From Bacteroidales bacterium (lineage in GTDB: Bacteria > Bacteroidota > Bacteroidia > Bacteroidales > GCA-2748055): DNA of 52,074 nt. This document shows positions 18,374 through 26,373 of the stretch, piece by piece. The number at the start of each line of letters is the position of its first letter. Within the stretch, counting starts at the first letter, position 1. Under the pieces are notes generated by a model. That model searched no databases. It was not told the DNA's origin and worked only from the letters and a program-made list of their open reading frames with translations. A program made the position numbers and the translations under genes. The stretch lies in assembly GCA_021738565.1 (NCBI GenBank), contig JAIPBT010000028.1, forward strand, positions 1-52,074, read 5' to 3'.

Positions 18374-21346
18374 TTAAAAATTAAATTTTAATCCCAGTAA
18401 AAAAGTCCTGGAGTATGGATAACTTACATTATCTCCTCCGAATTTCGCATAATCTGTATTGATCCATGGAACGACCTGTTCGGGGTCATTTCCTTGAAAA
18501 TTTGTAAAGGTTAGCAAATTTCTCCCGCTTAGGTATACTCTTAAGTTATTCTGATTCAACTTAAAATCATATCCTAGAACAACATTATCCAGCTTAAGGT
18601 ATGATCCGTCTTCGACAAATCTTGTGTCATAGCGACTTTGATCAGTATATTCCGGATGATCCAATATGGACCTCACACCATTATAGCCGGTTGATAAAGT
18701 CCTCGTGTTTTCATTGACCAATCTTACCCAGTTTATCAGGTACTGACCAACCACTGCTCTGAAAGAAAATGTTAAATAAGCATTTTTATAAGACAACTCA
18801 TTTTGCCATCCCATTTCAAAATCAGGTCTTTCATTTCCTACAAGTATTCTATCTTCAATGGAGTTTTCATCAACTTCTCCATCTCCATTTACATCTTCAT
18901 AAACAGTTGTCCCGTTTTCTTCTGTGCTGACATATACAGGGGCCCAGAAATTACCTACGGCTTCGCCTTCCCGTAAAAGTTGTCCCCAAGAGGTAGCTGC
19001 TGGGGTATACTTGATAAATTCAAGTTCATACCCTCTTGAAGGATCAGACAATTTGTCCATGATATTTACATTTTTACTCCATGTAAGAATCGTTGTCCAA
19101 TTAAAACTATTTGTTTTCAAAATATTCCCTTCCAACAAAATCTCAATACCTGAATTGGTCATTTGCCCTACATTTGCGTATATATTGTCGTATACATTTG
19201 GCGGAACAGGAACATTGTAATACCACAACAGATCGGAAATGGTTCTTTGATAAAAATCCATTGTTCCTGAAATCCTCTTGAATAATCCGAAGTCAAGTCC
19301 TACATTATATTCTGTCTTCTTTTCCCATTTCAGATCAGGGTTTGGATTATTGTCAGGAACATACACATTCCCCCATTTACCTTTGTAATAAAACAATCCA
19401 CTACTATCTCCAATTCTGGTAGAAAGTCTTGGTATAGATTGATAATTTGGAATATCCTGATTACCTGTTACACCAAAGCCAGCTCTTATCTTAAGCTCAT
19501 CCAAAAAGGTGAGACCAGACATAAAGCTTTCTTTATTCAACCGCCAGCCAACACTTAAGGCCGGGAAAGAGCCCCATTTGTTATTCACACCAAACCGTGA
19601 ACTTCCTTCATACCTGATTGAAGCAGATGCCAGATACTTATTACCGTAGTTATATGAAACTCTACTGTAGTATGCTATTAATCTGTTGGATTCTCTATGA
19701 GTGTATATATTAGCTATTCCTTCAATCAGGTCATTTCCCGCTCCAATATTATGGTAAGAAAATTTATCTGTATCAAAATTCGCGTTTGTAATACTCATAT
19801 TTTCTGAGTTTCCTTCATTGTACGAGTAACCGGCAATGGCATTGAACCGGTGGTTATCACCAATGGAAAACCTGTATCTTATACTTGGTTCAATAGTGTA
19901 GCTTTTATAATTCCATGAACCGACAGAAGCCTGCCCTGTTTTACCAAGCATAGGATAGTATCTCGTTTGATAACTTCCATTATCTCCCAACCAGATATTG
20001 TATGAACCGATGAACTGCAGGGATAGACTTTTAGTAATTTCAAAACCTGCATTGACTAAACCATTAATGAAATTAAGCTCTCTGTCATTGGTACTTTCAT
20101 TGAGCATGGCAACTGGGTTTCTACTGCCTTGTAACAGGTTATCATAGTAACCATTGCCATCAACATTGCTGGGATCGTATACAGGTTCGGTTGGATTTCG
20201 CCCTATCGTCTGACCATACAGTCCCCCGGGAATATCGGAACTATTTGTTCGGGAATAAAACAACTTATAGTCCAATGTCAGGCGATCATTTAGAGCCTTC
20301 TGTTTAACAAAAATAGATGGCGCAACAACATTTTTATAGTTATCCTGGAACAAACCCTGGTTATTTTTGTATGCCATATTTGCCCTGAATGACAATTTCT
20401 CACTTCCTCCCATAATTGCCATATTGTAGTTTTGATTGATCGGAGTTCTGGTAACCTCCTCCATCCAATCCGTATTGGCACCTTTGTCAAGATTATCCCG
20501 ATCAGGCATTAAAGTTGCGATCGCATCTCTGTATTCATCTGCATCAAACCAAAGATTATTATCTTCAACCGCCTCATATGAAACAAATGAGGAAAACTCA
20601 AATTTCACATCCCCCTCCTCGGGTTTTTTCAATGTAATAAGAATCACACCATTCGTGGCTCTTGTGCCATATATCGCTGCAGCAGAACCATCTTTAAGGA
20701 TATCAAAAGATTGAATCTGCTCAGGATCGATCATGGAAAGCGAACCTCCCCATGGGACACCATCAACAATAATCAAGGGAGATCGACCTCCGGACAACGA
20801 ATTCTGACCCCGGATCTGCACCGTATAATCACTTGTTGGATCACTGCCATTACTGCTGACAATCGATAATCCGGCTACTTTTCCCTGGATAGCCCCCAGC
20901 GGAGAAGGCATATCACCCTGTATGAACTCATCGGAACTAACGCTGGCAACGGAGCCTGTTATCTCTTTTCGTGTGGTTGTTCCATAACCAATAACCACGA
21001 CTTCTTCCAATCCCATCAAAGACTCTGAAAGGGTCACGTCAATAGTGATCTGATTCCCGATCGGAATCTCCTTTGATTCCATACCTATAAAAGAAAAAAT
21101 CAGTGCTTCCGAACCTGGTGGCACATTTATTGAATAGGTGCCATCCACAGAAGTAATAGTTCCGGTGGTAGTGCCCTGTATCTGAACCGATACCCCTATA
21201 AGTACATCACCGCTCTCGTCAGTAACAGTCCCTGTAATTGTTCTGGGCTGTGCAATTGTCAGACCCTGAAAAGCAATAATCAGTATCATCAGAAGATGAA
21301 ACTTCAGGGCGAATCTTTTTTTCAACATGCTTAGCTCTAAGTTCAT
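18374..21346 (-). CDS. susC: SusC/RagA-family TonB-linked outer-membrane transporter
   Basis: About 990 residues. Signal peptide, then a carboxypeptidase-regulatory-like domain (TITGTVTDESGDVLIGVSV), a TonB-box-like region (LEEVVVIGYGT), plug domain (QIRGQNSLSGGRSPLIIVDG) and a long beta-barrel ending in an aromatic residue (LGLKFNF). It imports oligosaccharide products with SusD, energised by TonB-ExbBD. The frame is open up to 21412, but the start at 21346 (MNLELSMLKKRF) sits just ahead of the signal peptide and is preferred. Its promoter (21442-21473) overlaps a LacI-type operator, so repression by the nearby regulator is likely. Confidence 0.95.
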   Translation of the reverse strand: MNLELSMLKKRFALKFHLLMILIIAFQGLTIAQPRTITGTVTDESGDVLIGVSVQIQGTTTGTITSVDGTYSINVPPGSEALIFSFIGMESKEIPIGNQITIDVTLSESLMGLEEVVVIGYGTTTRKEITGSVASVSSDEFIQGDMPSPLGAIQGKVAGLSIVSSNGSDPTSDYTVQIRGQNSLSGGRSPLIIVDGVPWGGSLSMIDPEQIQSFDILKDGSAAAIYGTRATNGVILITLKKPEEGDVKFEFSSFVSYEAVEDNNLWFDADEYRDAIATLMPDRDNLDKGANTDWMEEVTRTPINQNYNMAIMGGSEKLSFRANMAYKNNQGLFQDNYKNVVAPSIFVKQKALNDRLTLDYKLFYSRTNSSDIPGGLYGQTIGRNPTEPVYDPSNVDGNGYYDNLLQGSRNPVAMLNESTNDRELNFINGLVNAGFEITKSLSLQFIGSYNIWLGDNGSYQTRYYPMLGKTGQASVGSWNYKSYTIEPSIRYRFSIGDNHRFNAIAGYSYNEGNSENMSITNANFDTDKFSYHNIGAGNDLIEGIANIYTHRESNRLIAYYSRVSYNYGNKYLASASIRYEGSSRFGVNNKWGSFPALSVGWRLNKESFMSGLTFLDELKIRAGFGVTGNQDIPNYQSIPRLSTRIGDSSGLFYYKGKWGNVYVPDNNPNPDLKWEKKTEYNVGLDFGLFKRISGTMDFYQRTISDLLWYYNVPVPPNVYDNIYANVGQMTNSGIEILLEGNILKTNSFNWTTILTWSKNVNIMDKLSDPSRGYELEFIKYTPAATSWGQLLREGEAVGNFWAPVYVSTEENGTTVYEDVNGDGEVDENSIEDRILVGNERPDFEMGWQNELSYKNAYLTFSFRAVVGQYLINWVRLVNENTRTLSTGYNGVRSILDHPEYTDQSRYDTRFVEDGSYLKLDNVVLGYDFKLNQNNLRVYLSGRNLLTFTNFQGNDPEQVVPWINTDYAKFGGDNVSYPYSRTFLLGLKFNF

Positions 21347-21441
21347 AATTCGGGATTTAGTTGAATAGTTTGTGAATTCTGTAATTTGTAATATTTGAGT
21401 ATGTGTTCGCAAATCAATGAAATAACTGTTTCTCGGTGAAA

Positions 21442-21473
21442 CAAACTTATGCTAAAAAATTGAAATGTACAAA
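21442..21473 (-). promoter_or_regulatory. susC promoter (Bacteroidota -33/-7 type)
   Basis: On the minus strand TTTG (21473-21470) is followed by a 20-base spacer and TAAGTTTG (21449-21442), an exact fit to the Bacteroidota consensus TTTG-N19-21-TAnnTTTG. The expected start is near 21435, leaving an untranslated leader of about 90 bases to the chosen susC ATG. The -33 TTTG is part of the palindrome at 21469-21480. Confidence 0.75.
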
Positions 21474-21480
21474 CGTTTGT
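21469..21480. promoter_or_regulatory. LacI-type operator 1 (susC side)
   Basis: Perfect 12-bp palindrome ACAAACGTTTGT with the central CG typical of LacI-family operators. Identity with operator 2 extends over 20 bases (21466-21485). It overlaps the -33 box of the susC promoter, so binding should block RNA polymerase. The LacI-family gene at 22960 is the natural candidate regulator. Confidence 0.75.
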
Positions 21481-21596
21481 TCTTTTTATTTAAATACATC
21501 ACTATAAAACAACATTTAATTAGTTTTTATCGAGATATTAATCATTTTTATTTGCATAATTGGATAATATACGTAAATTGCGCATAATTATGCTGT

Positions 21597-21608
21597 ACAA
21601 ACGTTTGT
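21597..21608. promoter_or_regulatory. LacI-type operator 2 (divergent gene side)
   Basis: Second exact copy of ACAAACGTTTGT; 20 bases (21594-21613) are identical to operator 1. The centres are 128 bp apart, about 12 helical turns, which would allow looping between the divergent genes. It lies 155 bp upstream of the small T9SS protein gene. Confidence 0.7.
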
Positions 21609-21673
21609 TCTTTGTAGAATTATGAATAAATAGAAATGAACTACAAGTAATACTTAAACATATTTTTTGGATT

Positions 21674-21685
21674 GCAAACGCTTGG
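21674..21685. promoter_or_regulatory. Degenerate LacI-type operator 3
   Basis: GCAAACGCTTGG keeps the central CG and the CAAA/TTG arms of the two perfect operators but has a mismatch in each outer part. It is 78 bp upstream of the start of the small T9SS protein. Possibly a weaker auxiliary site. Confidence 0.4.
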
Positions 21686-21762
21686 TCTCAGCAATAATCA
21701 ATCATTATTATGAATAAGATGGTTGTTTTAAGAAAACTATTTTTTAACTAAAATCTATTATT

Positions 21763-22638
21763 ATGAAAAAAAAGGTTTACACAATGATTGCCTTGATGGC
21801 ATTGGTCTCCTTCTCAGGTCTTCTGGCTCAGGAGATGATTGTTGGGGGAGATATGGAAAGCGCCGACGGCTGGACAGTCCACCTAGCGACTCCTAATCCT
21901 GAGCCTTATCCTGATTATGAATTTGGCTATACTACTGATAGTCCTACCGCGGGTTCGGGCGGATGCTTCCACATGAGTTATACAGGACAATACTGTCAAG
22001 TTCTGATTTTTCAGGAAATTACCTTACAGGCTGGTGTTGAATACACTGTTTCCGGCGCATTTAAGGGTGTTACGAATAGCTTCTGGAGTGAAATATTGAT
22101 TTCAACTACAGCACCTGTTGACGGCATTGACTGGAAACCAAAAACCGATGATAATGAGGATGCTATTGCCTATGCTTTCAACACTTGGCAAGGATGCGGA
22201 GAAAATGTTGACGGTACCTACCAGGATGATGCATGTGTATCCATACTTCCCTCACCTTATGTTGCTCCCGGGGAGACAGGCAGTGATGTATTAGTCTATT
22301 TTGGTATCAAGAGCGGAGTATATAACTTCGACGTTGATGCTGTATCTATGGAAGTTATGATAGATAATGTTAGTTTAATGGGACCAGTCGTGGCAGTAGA
22401 TAATAAATCTGCCAGTCAATATACATGCTACCCGATCCCGGCTGATAATGTATTAAATATTTCCGGTCCGGAGATTACAGGTGCAACGATTCATATCTAT
22501 AATATTAACGGACAAATGGTTGAGGAACATACAATAGATAACTCATCTGTTCCTGTTGATGATTTGGCTGCTGGTCTGTACTTTGGAAAAATTGTTGGAG
22601 ATAACGTAAATGAAATAGTCAAATTTGTAAAAGAATAG
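21763..22638 (+). CDS. Small secreted CBM-like protein with T9SS sorting domain
   Basis: 291 residues. Signal peptide (1-23, SGLLAQ), then a jelly-roll-like region (EMIVGGDMESADGWTVH at the start, VMIDNVSLMGP at the end, residues 24-208), the typical look of a carbohydrate-binding or CBM4/9-like lectin domain that often opens with a GDMES/DGW pattern. Residues 215-291 form a T9SS C-terminal sorting domain (YPIPADNVLNISG, IYNINGQMV, LAAGLYFGKI). It is transcribed away from susC and shares the operator region, so it is likely part of the same regulon, as a surface glycan-binding protein. No catalytic motif seen. Confidence 0.8.
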   Translation: MKKKVYTMIALMALVSFSGLLAQEMIVGGDMESADGWTVHLATPNPEPYPDYEFGYTTDSPTAGSGGCFHMSYTGQYCQVLIFQEITLQAGVEYTVSGAFKGVTNSFWSEILISTTAPVDGIDWKPKTDDNEDAIAYAFNTWQGCGENVDGTYQDDACVSILPSPYVAPGETGSDVLVYFGIKSGVYNFDVDAVSMEVMIDNVSLMGPVVAVDNKSASQYTCYPIPADNVLNISGPEITGATIHIYNINGQMVEEHTIDNSSVPVDDLAAGLYFGKIVGDNVNEIVKFVKE

Positions 22639-22680
22639 CTTCCGGGTAAAAAGAGTAATTTTAAATCCTGCAATAGAGTC

Positions 22681-22707
22681 AAAACTCCGGGCATGTCCCG
22701 GGGTTTT
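22681..22707 (+). terminator. Rho-independent-like terminator after the CBM-like gene
   Basis: AAAACTCCGGG at 22681-22691 pairs with CCCGGGGTTTT at 22697-22707 (one G-T wobble) around a short CATG-T loop, giving an 11-bp stem running into TTTT. It lies 43 bp after the stop codon at 22638 and suggests that the small T9SS gene is monocistronic. Confidence 0.75.
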
Positions 22708-22938
22708 GTATTCTTAACGCACACCTGTTGCTGCTCTGGAGGAAAAAATGCGGAGAAAACTCTAAAAAACAAAATGATGCAAAGCAAGAGGCAATCTACA
22801 AATAGCAGCCCTGAACAAACATATTTTTAACCTGACAAACTACTATTTCTGTTGCAATACTGCAGAGTCTTACAAAATATTTTCCCGATTATAAAAAGAC
22901 TCAATCTATTTTGTACTATTTTTAACTACTTGCGGTTT

Positions 22939-22953
22939 AGATTGTAACAATCT
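22939..22953. promoter_or_regulatory. Inverted repeat before the LacI-family gene
   Basis: AGATTGT-A-ACAATCT, a 7-bp perfect inverted repeat with one central base, ends 6 bp before the ATG at 22960. It does not look like the CG-centred operators at 21469 and 21597. Possible autoregulatory site or a structure affecting initiation. Confidence 0.3.
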
Positions 22954-22959
22954 CTTTCA

Positions 22960-23976
22960 ATGAATAACAGAAAGACTAACATTAAAGATATTGCAGAATA
23001 CACAGGTCTTTCCATTACTACTGTCTCAAGGGTACTTAATGGTAAGGCAAAGCAATACAGGATCAGTGATAAGTCGAAATACAAGATACTAGAAGCTGCT
23101 GAAGCACTTAATTATACTCCCAACCAAATTGCCGTTAATCTTCAGTCAGGCAGGACAAGAACCATTGCTTTGATCGTTCCTACACTGATGAATCCCTATT
23201 TTTCACGCATCGCCGGCATGATAAATTTGGAATTGCAGCGAATGGGTTATGCAACACTTATCAGTGACTGTAATGAAAACCCGGAAATTGAAAATGAAGA
23301 ACTTAAGCAGATGACTTCGAGGAATGTTGAAGGGATTATCATTGCTCCCTGCGGAAAGAGTCCGGATCAAATTAATTTCGTGCAAAACCTGAAGATACCG
23401 ATAATCTGCCTTGACCGGTATTATGAAGGGTTGGACATTCCTTTTGTGTCATCTGATAATTATCAGGGAGCCTACCTGGCCACGAAGCATTTTATCAAGA
23501 ATGGTCATACTTCTATTGCCTGCATCCATGGAATAGAATCATCGACACCAAATAAATACAGGATAAAGGGATTTCTGGCAGCATTAGAGGAAGCTGGCTT
23601 ACAAAAAAACAGCATTTCAGGATATGACTTTTCAGTTCAAAACGGTTATACAGAAACATTGTTATTATTACATAAAATAGTAAAACCAACAGCCATATTT
23701 GCCCTGAGCAACACGATTGCGCTGGGCTGCATGAAGGCTCTGAAAGAGAATAATATTCGAATACCTGAGGATATTTCCCTGATAGCTTTTGATGACCATC
23801 CGTATCTTGATTACCTTTCAACACCGCTAACTTGCGTATCACAACCTGTCGATGATATCTGCAAGATTGCCGTCCGACTGATATTCAACCGCATTAATAA
23901 TGAAGAGAGCAAAGCAAACCAGATATTCTTGCATCCTTCATTAATATTCAGAGAGTCGGTAAAACAATTAAAATGA
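22960..23976 (+). CDS. LacI-family transcriptional regulator
   Basis: 338 residues. The N-terminal helix-turn-helix is typical: NIKDIAEYTGLSITTVSRVLNG, followed by the hinge helix region NYTPNQIAVNLQSG with the usual leader into the sugar-binding domain (TRTIALIVPTLMNPYFSRIAG). The periplasmic-binding-like core runs to the C-terminus (PEDISLIAFDDHPYLDYLSTPLTCVSQP). LacI regulators are less common than hybrid two-component systems or AraC types for SusCD loci. The two CG-centred palindromes between the susC promoter and the divergent gene are its likely targets. Inducer unknown; ribose or a locus-specific sugar is possible. Confidence 0.93.
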   Translation: MNNRKTNIKDIAEYTGLSITTVSRVLNGKAKQYRISDKSKYKILEAAEALNYTPNQIAVNLQSGRTRTIALIVPTLMNPYFSRIAGMINLELQRMGYATLISDCNENPEIENEELKQMTSRNVEGIIIAPCGKSPDQINFVQNLKIPIICLDRYYEGLDIPFVSSDNYQGAYLATKHFIKNGHTSIACIHGIESSTPNKYRIKGFLAALEEAGLQKNSISGYDFSVQNGYTETLLLLHKIVKPTAIFALSNTIALGCMKALKENNIRIPEDISLIAFDDHPYLDYLSTPLTCVSQPVDDICKIAVRLIFNRINNEESKANQIFLHPSLIFRESVKQLK

Positions 23977-24071
23977 GCACTTTGCTTTTCAAAGCGCGAT
24001 CCTGTCCGACCGAGACAAAAGTAGCCGCAGAGAACGAAACTTGCGGATACCCCTGTCTTCCCCATGTTTTC

Positions 24072-25025
24072 TTAGATGCTGTTTGGTACAAAATTCTTTC
24101 TTTTTCCTATCCAATTAGTATTCAAGCCAAGCTGTTTTATTTTCTTAATTTCTTTTTTACTTGTTGGATTATGAATTTCAGGAACAATAAGGTTATTCGA
24201 ATAAATCATAATTTCCGTGCCTTTGGCAGCATTAGCAGCATGATAATTCAGTTCATAGGTCCTTTGAAGAAATGGCTTATATAGATTACGAATATTATCA
24301 TTATTGTCGTAAGATACTAACCAAAACCTATCTTTTAATTCTGCAATTAATTGAGAAATTTGCTGATGGTCACTATGTTCGTAAAAATTAATATAAAGGT
24401 CTTTTCCTTTATTATAATATGGCGGGTCGAAATAAAATAGCGTCCTTTTGGGCAGTTCTTTATCCAAATTTCGGATCAATTCAACCGCATCCAGATTATA
24501 TAAAGAAATACGATTTTTATACCGACTAATTTTTTTAATTCTCTGAATCAGGTCTGTTTTATTGAATCGAGCATCTATTTTCCATTGACCAGTCTGATTC
24601 ATTCCACCTATTACACCAGCTTTTAAAATTCCAGACCTGTTGGTTCTATTAAGAAAAAAAGTTGAGAAGCCAATTTCAAGATTACTGAATTTTTTAGGAT
24701 TGTATTGTATCTCTTTCTGCTTTTCCCAATTTGCAATATTTATTTCTGTATCGTTAATTTTGTTGCATAATTCATCCGTTTGGTTCAGGACACAATCCCA
24801 AAATGAATAGATTCGAAAATCATAATCATTAATATATATTTTCTGAACATACTCATTGAAAAGTAAAGAAAGTGCAACAGACGCTCCACCGGCATAAGGC
24901 TCAACGTAATGCCCATCGGTAATCAAATTATACTCAATTAGCAACTGAATATAATGCGATAGTTTTCCCTTTCCACCTGGATACCGAAGTGGTGAGTAAT
25001 AGCTTGTGTTTAAATTAATTCCCAT
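24072..25025 (-). CDS. D12-class DNA N6-adenine methyltransferase (Dam-like)
   Basis: 317-residue DNA adenine methylase of the D12/Dam (M.DpnII-like) class. SPLRYPGGKGKL (11-22) and EPYAGGASVALSLLF (42-56) form the AdoMet-binding region, and FYFDPPYYNKGKDLY has the catalytic DPPY at 200-203. The target-recognition region lies between (about 70-170). It would methylate adenine in a short recognition sequence that cannot be predicted here. It is the last gene of a three-gene leftward unit and its start overlaps the end of the ParB-domain gene by 16 bp, so translation is probably coupled. No restriction endonuclease is encoded next to it; to the left it is convergent with the LacI regulator. Confidence 0.9.
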   Translation of the reverse strand: MGINLNTSYYSPLRYPGGKGKLSHYIQLLIEYNLITDGHYVEPYAGGASVALSLLFNEYVQKIYINDYDFRIYSFWDCVLNQTDELCNKINDTEINIANWEKQKEIQYNPKKFSNLEIGFSTFFLNRTNRSGILKAGVIGGMNQTGQWKIDARFNKTDLIQRIKKISRYKNRISLYNLDAVELIRNLDKELPKRTLFYFDPPYYNKGKDLYINFYEHSDHQQISQLIAELKDRFWLVSYDNNDNIRNLYKPFLQRTYELNYHAANAAKGTEIMIYSNNLIVPEIHNPTSKKEIKKIKQLGLNTNWIGKRKNFVPNSI

Positions 25026-26365
25026 ATTTTGATGAAAAAGATTTCTAAATTATCCCAATTCTTTTTAAGCGACTCTCCATCAGGGTGAAAGTCTTTGTTG
25101 TGGACGAAGGCATTAAAGGTATCAATTGAAAAAATACTATCCTTCATCGTTGCTGCTGTATATGCGCCTTTAAGTTTATGTTTATCTAATTCATCTTTAG
25201 ATTCTAAGTCTGAAGCCACAGATTTCAATTTATGGCTTAGTTTGCTGTTGTTTGTCACACCCGAAACTGGGTATTTCTCAACATAGCTGTCCATCGAAAG
25301 CTCTATAAAAACTCTAAAAGCTATAGCAGCGGAATTTTCAAAGTCCCTTAAATCTAAATCCTTCAACTCATGATATATTTTATTCAGTCGCGGCTGATTT
25401 ATCGGAATAATCGTACTTTTTGGAATAATTGTATGTCGCTTGGAAAGTAATTTCTTACTCTTCTTTCCTTTTGGTGTTGCTTTTTTCGGGTCTGCCTTTT
25501 TTGGACGTATCGTACTAATTAATTCCCAATTTCCAGCAAGCTCTTGAGTTTTATCTGGTAAGTCAGTTTTCTTAAAGCTTTCCAGATAATTCAGTCGGTC
25601 ATCTTTATAATAGATGTCTTTTACCGTAAAATCTTTCCTAAGTAAATCATTTGCAGCCTTACTAAGAGGCTTAGCCACTTCTGATGGTTCATAACGGGTT
25701 ATTACCTTTCCATCCTTTATATCTATGCCAGCTACTTTTCTAAAGTCTGGATCAGTTGCCAAACGTTGAAGCGAAGAGGATTTTACTTTGCTTAGATTCT
25801 TTTTTAGTTCTGGGTCGATAGTATCTTCCTTTTGAAGGAAATCGATAATTTGTAGGGCGTAGCTTGAAGTACCTTTTACGCGTTCATCAAATCTAGATTT
25901 TTGTTGTGCATCCCATCCAACTGTCCCAATTCCATCATTTTGCCCTGTATGTTTCAATTCAATCCAATGTTCAGCTTCTTTTTCATAATCAAAGAGAACA
26001 CAAGGGACTTTTTCAATTGGTGCTTTAGAATATTGTTCGGATAATTTCTTAAATCTATTTAAGAGACCTTTATTTGTCTCATGAATAAGGTCTGGATTTT
26101 CGAGTAACTTAAGGGCAGTTACTCTTCGATTTCCTTCTAAAACGTTGTACTGATTCGCTTGCTTTTCGTGTTTTGTAATAAAAATTGGATCACCCGGATT
26201 AAGACCTTCATTAGTTATGTCATCTGCCAATTTTGAAAGTTTTTCTCCTTGGTCTTCGATCATTGTTTTAATAGCTTCACGCTGGTTTCCCACCATCTCA
26301 AATCTGGGATTTTCAATGTTAATATGAAGATCCGAAATGTCTACTAGAATTCTTTTATTGGCCAT
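25010..26365 (-). CDS. ParB/Srx-domain protein with basic linker and possible HEPN-like C-terminus
   Basis: 451 residues. The N-terminal 100 residues resemble the ParB/sulfiredoxin fold: ILVDISDLHINIENPRF, then the nucleotide-binding GNRR box LEGNRRVTALKLLENP with residues 77-81. A long middle region ends in a Lys-rich linker (about 281-310, PKKATPKGKKSKK). The last ~110 residues are helical and end with FVHNKDFHP near 420-428 and WDNLEIFFIKIW; this resembles C-terminal domains seen on several stand-alone ParB-domain proteins and is loosely HEPN-like, a weak call. It is not a chromosome-partition ParB (no HTH KorB domain, no ParA neighbour). It starts 8 bp after the cyclase-like gene and overlaps the methylase gene. 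A role in DNA sensing or restriction is only inferred from context. Confidence 0.75.
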   Translation of the reverse strand: MANKRILVDISDLHINIENPRFEMVGNQREAIKTMIEDQGEKLSKLADDITNEGLNPGDPIFITKHEKQANQYNVLEGNRRVTALKLLENPDLIHETNKGLLNRFKKLSEQYSKAPIEKVPCVLFDYEKEAEHWIELKHTGQNDGIGTVGWDAQQKSRFDERVKGTSSYALQIIDFLQKEDTIDPELKKNLSKVKSSSLQRLATDPDFRKVAGIDIKDGKVITRYEPSEVAKPLSKAANDLLRKDFTVKDIYYKDDRLNYLESFKKTDLPDKTQELAGNWELISTIRPKKADPKKATPKGKKSKKLLSKRHTIIPKSTIIPINQPRLNKIYHELKDLDLRDFENSAAIAFRVFIELSMDSYVEKYPVSGVTNNSKLSHKLKSVASDLESKDELDKHKLKGAYTAATMKDSIFSIDTFNAFVHNKDFHPDGESLKKNWDNLEIFFIKIWELI

Positions 26366-26373
26366 ATCGTAAA

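Noticed and set aside
23973-24284. 103-codon rightward frame after the LacI gene
   Set aside because: Mostly antisense to the methylase gene, with no recognisable motif.
24072-25025. Type II restriction-modification system
   Set aside because: A methylase is present but no endonuclease gene was recognised beside it; calling it a restriction system would be unsupported.
25010-26365. Chromosome-partition ParB
   Set aside because: Only the N-terminal ParB/Srx-like domain is shared; there is no ParA gene, no central HTH domain and no nearby parS-like sites.
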